DNA of 7,940 bases from Deltaproteobacteria bacterium RIFOXYA12_FULL_61_11 (lineage in GTDB: Bacteria > Bdellovibrionota_F > JAHFAK01 > YA12-FULL-61-11), in assembly GCA_001799195.1 (NCBI GenBank), contig MGSU01000062.1, positions 7,541-15,480 on the forward strand. Direction: 5' to 3'. The notes beneath the pieces were generated by a model, which was not told the origin of the DNA, made no database searches, and saw nothing but the letters and a program-made list of their open reading frames with translations. How positions within the stretch are numbered: the stretch's first letter is position 1; each line of letters opens with the position of its first letter. The position numbers and the translations under genes were made by a program. Shown piece after piece: positions 1 to 5,134 of the stretch.

Positions 1-407
1 TAGAACTCGTCCCGCAGGTAAATGCCGGTCAACTCGCTGAAAGTATGGGAAATGCTGGGCCAGAGCAGCGCCTCGGTGATCAGCCGCACCACCACGCTAA
101 GCAGGACGAACAGGAAGAAACTCTCCCGGCCGAAGAAGCGTGGCCAGTACGCGGTCTTGGAGAGCACGTCGGAAACCAGGAAGACCAGGATATAGGTAAA
201 AACCGCCTCCACGGTCATCACCAATCCCGACCCCGGGAAGGTGATGAACACTGCGGCTAGATAGCCGGGTACGACGTAGCCGCTGAGGGTCCAACCGAAG
301 AATTCGTTGAAGAGCAAGAGGATGCACAAACCAAGGAGCACCGGTGCGAGGAGCGAATGGTCGAGGAAGTTGTCGGGGAAGATATGCAGGGGGAAGGTGA
401 GCGGCAT
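1..407 (-). CDS. PgsC/CapC-like membrane protein (partial, N-terminal 135 aa)
   Basis: Partial gene running off the left edge, so its stop is not seen. Translation from the ATG at 407-405 gives a very hydrophobic protein with four likely membrane segments (about residues 18-37, 43-58, 61-80 and 95-115). The stretch GYVVPGYLAAVF at 43-54 closely resembles the GLVVPGYLALVF core of PgsC/CapC. The later WPRFFGRESFF and FSELTGIYL stretches sit where PgsC has its ILYGRRKF and IAEFRGI segments. PgsC/CapC is the small membrane subunit of the poly-gamma-glutamate synthase and export complex (PgsBCA/CapBCA). The start codon shares its A with the stop of the upstream CHASE2 gene (TGATG), and an AAGG Shine-Dalgarno lies 4 bases upstream, so translation is probably coupled. 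The polymer it handles is not shown by the sequence, and the full protein may be longer than the ~150 aa of Bacillus PgsC. The family call comes from remembered family sequence, not a search. Confidence 0.8.
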   Translation of the reverse strand, partial: MPLTFPLHIFPDNFLDHSLLAPVLLGLCILLLFNEFFGWTLSGYVVPGYLAAVFITFPGSGLVMTVEAVFTYILVFLVSDVLSKTAYWPRFFGRESFFLFVLLSVVVRLITEALLWPSISHTFSELTGIYLRDEF

Positions 408-3100
408 CAGACCTTGGCAACCTGCAGGTGGAGGAACAGGCCGTGCTGCTCGCCCCGGCGGGCGAGTACCTCGAAGCCGGCCTCGTCGAGCATGCGCAAG
501 CCCTTACCCAAGGACTCGGACAACTCGTTCCAGGCCTTGGTGCGAATAGCGCGCAGCAACTCCTCGGAAGGATCCAGACTGGGATCTTCGAGAACCAGGC
601 TCATGGACTTCTCGTTCTCCTGGAGCTGCACCACGAGGCGTTGACCCTGGTAGCAGGAGCGCAAGATGTCCCGCAGCAGGAGACCTAAACCTTCTTTGAA
701 CACCAGGTAGTTGCCGATGACCGGGGACCCGAGGGGCGGACTCGCGAGGTCCAACGTCACCCCGCGCGCCTTCGCCGTCTCCTGCTGCTCGGTGAGACAC
801 TCCCTCACCGTGGCGATGAAGTCGAACAGGGCCTCGGCCCCGTCGGACGAGAGCGCCTTGAGCTGCTCGGCGAGGTCGGAGAAACCCGAGAGAACCGCAT
901 CGAGTTGGCGGATCTGGGTCCCCAGATGATCCACATAGACCTCCAGTTCGAAGGGCTCCGTCTTGCCCGGCTCGATCAGATCGAGATAGCCCAGGAGGCC
1001 GGTGATCAGGTTCTTGGCCTTGTACGAGGAGAGATGGAGCACGTGCCCCTTCAAGCGATCGACGTGGTGGATCCTGGTCACGTCTTTGATCACCAGCATC
1101 ATCGCGCTGGGACGCTGATCGGCCATTTCTTCTTCCTCGCCGCCGAATTGCTGCCGCATGACGCCGACGAGGATCTGGAACACCAGGCTACCGCTCTCGT
1201 TCTGCCAGGCAAGAGGGTGCAGCCTGTCTCCGCTGAGCAGCGTTTCGAACATCAGATCGACCGAACATCCGTTGTGTTTACAGAGGGGTTCGAGCACGGT
1301 CCTGCAGTTGTCCGCGCCGGCGAGGCCGAGCTTCTCGAGGAACACGGCGGCGAAGGAATTTTGATAGAGGATGCGGCCGGTCAGGTCGGCATAGATGATC
1401 CCGCTGTCGATATTACCGAGGATTTCCCGGTATTTATCCAGTTGGGCGACGACCTGGCGGCTGACGACATGTCCCCGGGTCAACTCGCGCAGGATGAGGT
1501 CGTTCTGGCTCAGCCGCAAGAGGAGCCTAGCGAAGAAGCCGGGGTGTACCGTCTCAGGGGTTTCGAGGATGAGCGGAGCCAGGTGGTTGCCCAAACGTTC
1601 GAGCACGGACCTCTTGCGCTGTTCGAGAGGTTCGCCCTGCTCCAACCGATAGACCAGGACCCCGAGGAGTCGGCCGAAATCGAGGATGGGCACGCCGTAG
1701 GAGCGCGAACCGTCCCTCAGGAAGGTTCCCATGTCCTCGCCGACGGCATTGGTGATCACATTGGACCAGGGCCGGCGGCGAATATCGCGGCGGCGCTCCT
1801 GGACCTGGTGTTCGTCCCCTCCCCCGCTCGCGGCGAGGAAACGGAGATGGAAGCGCGTCCTGGGGAGGACGAAGAGGAGCACTTGCTCCACCGGGGCGTG
1901 ATGAGCGGCTTGGGCGAGAACGTGTTCGAGATGGGAGGAGAGGGATAGGTCCCCTCCTGAATAATAGCGATAGACCCAGGCCTCGATGCGTTGGCCCAGG
2001 CGGGTAGTGACCTGCCTCATTTCCTCGAGCAGATCGAGGGTCTGAGTCTTCTCTGCGTGGATGGTCACCAGGACCAAGCCCAAGAAGGCGGCACCGAGCG
2101 GCAGGAACACGCCGATGAGGTACCAGGATCCCACGGTCAGGAGTATCCAACCGAGCGCCAGGAAGATCGGCATCAGGCGCAGGGCTATCCTGACCCGTTG
2201 CTGGAGGAAACCGGACAGGAGGATCAACCCGAGGATGAGGATCGCGCGCACGTACCAGGGCAACCGGCGCTTGGCCGGTCCGAGGAGGGTCAAGGACGCC
2301 TGCGCATGGTATTCGGCCCGGCTCATCTCGCCCAGCTCCGAGGGCACCTGGACCAGTTCCCGGCACCCCGGGGCGATGGTGGCGAGCAGGACGGTCTTCC
2401 CTGCCAATTCTGCCGCCGAGAATTCCTGACCGACCAGCCGGGACAGGGGGAAGGTCGGCAGGCTCTTCGAGCGACCCGTGAATTGGACGTACTCGCCCTC
2501 GAGAGGGGCGCGGGACCGCTTGCCCATCCGGTCCGCGAGCCAGGATTCGAAGGTTTGCCGTTCCCCACGATGCTGCCGGGGAACGATCACGGCTTGTCCG
2601 TGATGGTCCAAACGCACCATGCTCAGTGCGGGAAGTGCCTCGACCCTGGCGCCCTCCGGGGGGGCGAGGAGGAGGGACCGGCCGTAATACGGATCCGTGG
2701 TCTCGACCCAGGGCACGAGGTAACGCAACGCCCCGGGTGTCTGTACCACGGAGGGAGCGAGCCAGGGCGCCGCTCCGTCCGGCAGCACCAATTCTCGCAG
2801 ACCGAGCGCGGCGAGACGCTCTTCCAGTTGGAGGAGTTGAGTCCCGGAGTACGGGGGACAACCATGGACCGAGGTATATTCCTGATCCACGGCGAGCAGG
2901 GTCAGGGGAACCTCGACGAGTTCGCTCCTCGGCTTGACGGGGAGCAACCGTTCCACACTGTGTTCGAGGTCTTCGAGGAGCCGGGTTTGATCCACACCGA
3001 GACACAAGCCCAGGACGAGGGCATAGACGATCAAGTCGAGGGAAGAGAGCTTCCAAAGCGACATCCCGGCGCGCGCATCCCCGGTTCTACTCGTGGTCAT
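407..3100 (-). CDS. CHASE2-GAF-PAS sensor protein with degenerate histidine-kinase C-terminus
   Basis: An 897-aa membrane signalling protein. It has one membrane segment near residues 20-37, a large extracytoplasmic CHASE2-type domain (about 38-280, ending in the typical ELAGKTVLLATIAPG segment at 231-245) and then three membrane segments (about 283-299, 305-329, 330-348). The cytoplasmic part holds a GAF-like region (about 375-512), a PAS domain (about 553-680) with a cysteine cluster at C599, C607 and C612, and a HisKA/HATPase-like module (682-897). In the H-box, SYKAKNLITGLLGY lines up with the usual SHELRTPLTAILGY, so Tyr693 replaces the phospho-accepting His. The N-box lacks its asparagines (LGLLLRDIL), the G1 box reads EDPSLDP and the G2 box is weak. 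It is therefore probably not an active kinase. I chose the ATG at 3100 because GAGGTG sits 6 bases upstream; a GTG at 3109 would overlap that site. It lies 27 bases after the Hpt gene and overlaps the CapC-like gene by one base. Confidence 0.85.
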   Translation of the reverse strand: MTTSRTGDARAGMSLWKLSSLDLIVYALVLGLCLGVDQTRLLEDLEHSVERLLPVKPRSELVEVPLTLLAVDQEYTSVHGCPPYSGTQLLQLEERLAALGLRELVLPDGAAPWLAPSVVQTPGALRYLVPWVETTDPYYGRSLLLAPPEGARVEALPALSMVRLDHHGQAVIVPRQHRGERQTFESWLADRMGKRSRAPLEGEYVQFTGRSKSLPTFPLSRLVGQEFSAAELAGKTVLLATIAPGCRELVQVPSELGEMSRAEYHAQASLTLLGPAKRRLPWYVRAILILGLILLSGFLQQRVRIALRLMPIFLALGWILLTVGSWYLIGVFLPLGAAFLGLVLVTIHAEKTQTLDLLEEMRQVTTRLGQRIEAWVYRYYSGGDLSLSSHLEHVLAQAAHHAPVEQVLLFVLPRTRFHLRFLAASGGGDEHQVQERRRDIRRRPWSNVITNAVGEDMGTFLRDGSRSYGVPILDFGRLLGVLVYRLEQGEPLEQRKRSVLERLGNHLAPLILETPETVHPGFFARLLLRLSQNDLILRELTRGHVVSRQVVAQLDKYREILGNIDSGIIYADLTGRILYQNSFAAVFLEKLGLAGADNCRTVLEPLCKHNGCSVDLMFETLLSGDRLHPLAWQNESGSLVFQILVGVMRQQFGGEEEEMADQRPSAMMLVIKDVTRIHHVDRLKGHVLHLSSYKAKNLITGLLGYLDLIEPGKTEPFELEVYVDHLGTQIRQLDAVLSGFSDLAEQLKALSSDGAEALFDFIATVRECLTEQQETAKARGVTLDLASPPLGSPVIGNYLVFKEGLGLLLRDILRSCYQGQRLVVQLQENEKSMSLVLEDPSLDPSEELLRAIRTKAWNELSESLGKGLRMLDEAGFEVLARRGEQHGLFLHLQVAKV

Positions 3101-3106
3101 GGGTTT

Positions 3107-3112
3107 CACCTC
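3107..3112 (-). promoter_or_regulatory. Shine-Dalgarno deciding the CHASE2 gene start
   Basis: GAGGTG on the minus strand lies 6 bases before the ATG at 3100-3098. An in-frame GTG at 3109-3107 is part of this same site, so it cannot use it for initiation. This favours the ATG and an 897-aa product over a 900-aa one. Confidence 0.65.
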
Positions 3113-3127
3113 GACCGGACGGCCCGC

Positions 3128-3463
3128 TCAGGCGGGGAGGATCCGGACCTCCTCCAGGTAACGCCGCAACCGGTCCAACACCTTGTCCGCGGCCCGGCGA
3201 TCCCTTGCCTGCAGAGCGGTCTCGAGAGACCGGCCGAGACTGCTCAGCAGTTCCAATCCGAAGCTCCCTCCTGAACCGGCCAGATCGTGTGCGATAGCTC
3301 GGGCGGAGGCATGATCCTCACTGCCGAGGAGGCGTTCCAACGTTGCGACACGCTCTCGGCAGCGTGCGAGGAAGGTCGGCAAGAGGGGTAGCACCGAGGG
3401 ATCGGGAGGCGTGACCAGGAGCTCATGGTCCGAGGTCCTCTTGCCCTCGCTGCGTCGGTCCAT
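3128..3463 (-). CDS. Hpt (histidine phosphotransfer) domain protein
   Basis: A 111-aa soluble protein that is essentially one Hpt four-helix bundle. The signature AHDLAGSGGSFG at residues 58-69 matches the family motif HxLKGSSxxxG, with His59 as the predicted phosphate acceptor. The Lys normally three residues after the His is Ala62 here. Hpt proteins relay phosphate between the receiver domain of a hybrid kinase and that of a response regulator; no catalytic domain is present or expected. The ATG lies only 3 bases after the stop of the GGDEF gene and no good Shine-Dalgarno is visible before it, which suggests translational coupling. The neighbouring receiver domain and histidine kinase are both degenerate, so its phosphate partner is probably encoded elsewhere, or it may have become a structural adaptor. 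I am confident in the domain; its role in this operon is inferred. Confidence 0.88.
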   Translation of the reverse strand: MDRRSEGKRTSDHELLVTPPDPSVLPLLPTFLARCRERVATLERLLGSEDHASARAIAHDLAGSGGSFGLELLSSLGRSLETALQARDRRAADKVLDRLRRYLEEVRILPA

Positions 3464-3466
3464 CGA

Positions 3467-4873
3467 TCAGAGCAACTGGCAGTGGTTGCGCCCGAGGTCC
3501 TTGGCCTGATAGAGCGCCTTGTCGCAACGATTGATCAGATCCACGGCATTATCGTCCTGCTGATAGCCGGTGATACCGAAACAGATGGTCACCGCGACCT
3601 GGGGGTGCTCCTCGATCGAGATGTCGCGTTCGATATCGCGGCGGATACGCTCGGCTACGAGGAGAGCGCGGGATTTTTCGGTGTTGGGCAGGATCAGGGC
3701 GAACTCCTCGCCGTCGTACCGGCACGGGATGTCCGAATCGCGCAGGTTGCGTTTGATCACCTGGGCGACCTCGGAAAGGATGTTGTCGCCGCCGTCATGA
3801 CCGATGACCTCGTTGACCTGGCGGAAATCGTCGAGATCCCCGAGGATCAGGGAGAACCCTTGGTCGTAGCGCAGGGCTCTGCGCATCTCGCGATCCATCT
3901 CTTTGAAGAAATAGCGGCGATTGAAAAACTGGGTCAGCTCGTCGGTGACCGCCATCTTGTCCACGCGGGAGAACAGGGCCTGGCCATAGAGAGCCATGGA
4001 GAGCAACCCGCTCAAACGTTCGAGTTCCGCGGTGGTGCCGGCCCCTCGGCCGAAACCGGAGAAGCCGAACAGGTTGAGCAGGGCCTGCAGGCCGCTCCCG
4101 AGTCTCAGGGGGACACAGAGGTCCATGCACTGACCACCGTCGAGTTGATGGTCATCGAGCGGCAGGGGAACCCCGGCCCCGTCGCTGGTGATGGCCATGC
4201 GGCGTTCCAGCGCTTCGCTCATCCTGGCGTAGAGGGCCATCTCGACCTGGGGATCGATCTTCTTGCGTTCCTCCTCGTGCGGGGCTTCGAGCAAGAGTTG
4301 GAAGGCTTGGCGTTCGCTCTCGACCTGATAGATGGAACAACGCTCGATCGGCAGATACCTGGGCAGGAATTCGATCAGGGCTTCGTGCAGATCGCGCACC
4401 GAGAGGGCATCGCAGAGTCGGCGGGCCAAGGTCGCCATGCGGCGCTGGTGGTCCCCGAGAATCTGATCGGCAAGGGTTGCGGCGTTCAGGGCGAGCAAGG
4501 TATCGAGCTTTTTCAGGACCAAGGCCGGAGAGACCGGCAGGCGCACGAGGTCCGTGGCTCCGGCGCGAAGAAGGTTCGTTTCGATGTCGGGTCCGGCCGT
4601 ACTACCCAGGAGTACGATCGCCAGGCGCTCGGCCGGCTGGGCCGTTCGCAAGGTGTGGACGAGGCGTTCCGCGTCTTCCCCGAGTGCGTCCAGGTCCACG
4701 AGGACGACGGTGGGAAACTGGGAGGAGACCGCGTGTACCAGGGCCTCGGCCTCGGGAACGACCTCGAGGTCGAGACCTCGCTCGGCCAGGGAACCACGCA
4801 GTTCCTCGACCCAGGAGGAGGACTCCTCTGGTCTGAGGAAGAACACCGGAGGAGACGGGTTGCTCGCGTTCAT
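3467..4873 (-). CDS. Receiver-GAF-GGDEF protein, probable diguanylate cyclase
   Basis: A 468-aa cytoplasmic protein. Residues about 9-128 form a receiver-like domain: Asp60 (VVLVDLDAL) is in the phospho-acceptor position, but the N-terminal acidic pair is replaced by LRPEE (13-17) and the conserved Lys by Arg111 (VRLPVSP), so phosphorylation is doubtful. Residues about 140-305 look GAF-like. Residues about 306-468 are a GGDEF domain starting at the usual MAVTDELTQFFNRR, with the metal-binding Asp346 (LGDLDDF), IGHDGGD (357-363) and the active-site loop RYDGEEF at 385-391. The loop is DGEEF rather than GGDEF/GGEEF, while the RxxD inhibitory site (RDSD, 378-381) sits the standard five residues before it. 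Catalysis would join two GTP into cyclic di-GMP. It is the first gene of the operon behind the promoter at 4938-4966. The ATG at 4873 has only a weak AGG nearby. Cyclase activity is probable but not certain because of the loop variant. Confidence 0.88.
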   Translation of the reverse strand: MNASNPSPPVFFLRPEESSSWVEELRGSLAERGLDLEVVPEAEALVHAVSSQFPTVVLVDLDALGEDAERLVHTLRTAQPAERLAIVLLGSTAGPDIETNLLRAGATDLVRLPVSPALVLKKLDTLLALNAATLADQILGDHQRRMATLARRLCDALSVRDLHEALIEFLPRYLPIERCSIYQVESERQAFQLLLEAPHEEERKKIDPQVEMALYARMSEALERRMAITSDGAGVPLPLDDHQLDGGQCMDLCVPLRLGSGLQALLNLFGFSGFGRGAGTTAELERLSGLLSMALYGQALFSRVDKMAVTDELTQFFNRRYFFKEMDREMRRALRYDQGFSLILGDLDDFRQVNEVIGHDGGDNILSEVAQVIKRNLRDSDIPCRYDGEEFALILPNTEKSRALLVAERIRRDIERDISIEEHPQVAVTICFGITGYQQDDNAVDLINRCDKALYQAKDLGRNHCQLL

Positions 4874-4889
4874 CAGCCTACTCGTTTTC

Positions 4890-4911
4890 GTGACCGCAGC
4901 GGCTCACCTCC
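4890..4911 (-). other. Leader hairpin next to an SD-like GGAGG
   Basis: In the predicted 5' leader of the GGDEF gene, GTGA-CCG pairs with CGG-TCAC around a CTG loop, with one bulged G (4890-4907). The 5' arm overlaps an SD-like GGAGGTG (4905-4911). This purine-rich site is about 30 bases before the ATG, too far for direct use. A regulatory role is only a possibility. Confidence 0.3.
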
Positions 4912-4937
4912 GGGCAGGTCCCCCAAGGGAGCAGCGC

Positions 4938-4966
4938 ATTATCCATGACAGCGCCTATAAGGTCAA
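4938..4966 (-). promoter_or_regulatory. Sigma-70-type promoter for the GGDEF-Hpt-CHASE2-CapC operon
   Basis: On the minus strand, a -35 box TTGACC (4966-4961) is followed after exactly 17 bases by a -10 box GATAAT (4943-4938), matching 10 of 12 consensus positions. Transcription should begin near 4931, giving a leader of about 58 bases before the ATG at 4873. It stands in the least GC-rich stretch of the window. A short symmetrical motif TTGTTACAA (4976-4984) lies just upstream of the -35 box and could bind a regulator. No comparable internal promoter was seen between the four downstream genes, which are too closely packed to leave room for one. Confidence 0.75.
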
Positions 4967-5036
4967 AGCATTTCATTGTTACAACGTATGCCTTCAGTCT
5001 TAGGGTGGATTGCAGGTTGTTCGTCACCACGTTGGG

Positions 5037-5063
5037 GTGGCGCCGACGGGGGACCCCCGCCAC
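5037..5063. repeat. GC-rich inverted repeat
   Basis: GTGGCG (5037-5042) pairs with CGCCAC (5058-5063). Inside lies a second palindrome, CGGGGG-A-CCCCCG (5047-5059). It could form a stable hairpin in the transcript downstream of the ATPase gene, but no T-run follows on either strand, so it is not a standard intrinsic terminator. Confidence 0.4.
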
Positions 5064-5079
5064 GCGCAAGCATGAGCAT

Positions 5080-5116
5080 GGTGGGGGTGAGAGGCGACAG
5101 GACCCCTTACCCCACC
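5080..5116 (-). terminator. Possible terminator hairpin after the GspE-like gene
   Basis: The first hairpin-forming sequence reached after the ATPase stop codon, 18 bases downstream: GGTGGGG and CCCCACC (5110-5116 and 5080-5086) can pair, with an alternative inner pairing of GGGGT (5084-5088) with ACCCC (5102-5106). There is no following U-tract, so termination efficiency is uncertain. Confidence 0.3.
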
Positions 5117-5134
5117 CAAGATTGAATGCTTTCA

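Noticed and set aside
97-420. 107-codon minus-strand frame at the left edge
   Set aside because: It is Arg/Pro-rich; the frame starting at 407 gives a coherent membrane protein matching PgsC/CapC.
1554-3056. 500-codon minus-strand open frame inside the CHASE2 gene
   Set aside because: Its translation is Arg/Pro/Ser-rich and has no domain features, while the overlapping frame encodes a clear CHASE2-GAF region.
4881-4908. Nine-codon leader ORF starting GTG in the 5' leader of the GGDEF gene
   Set aside because: It would need the GTG that is part of the SD-like sequence itself, so it lacks its own ribosome site; no attenuator-like codon run is present.
905-4948. Long plus-strand open frames (905-1948, 1991-3274, 3425-4948)
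   Set aside because: They lie exactly opposite well-supported minus-strand genes with clear domains, and their translations are Gln/Gly/Glu-rich without recognisable motifs. They are antisense shadows of GC-rich coding sequence.
5065-5080. Short CATG-containing direct repeat near GCATGAGCATG
   Set aside because: Only two very short copies without regular spacing; no sign of a CRISPR, iteron array or origin.
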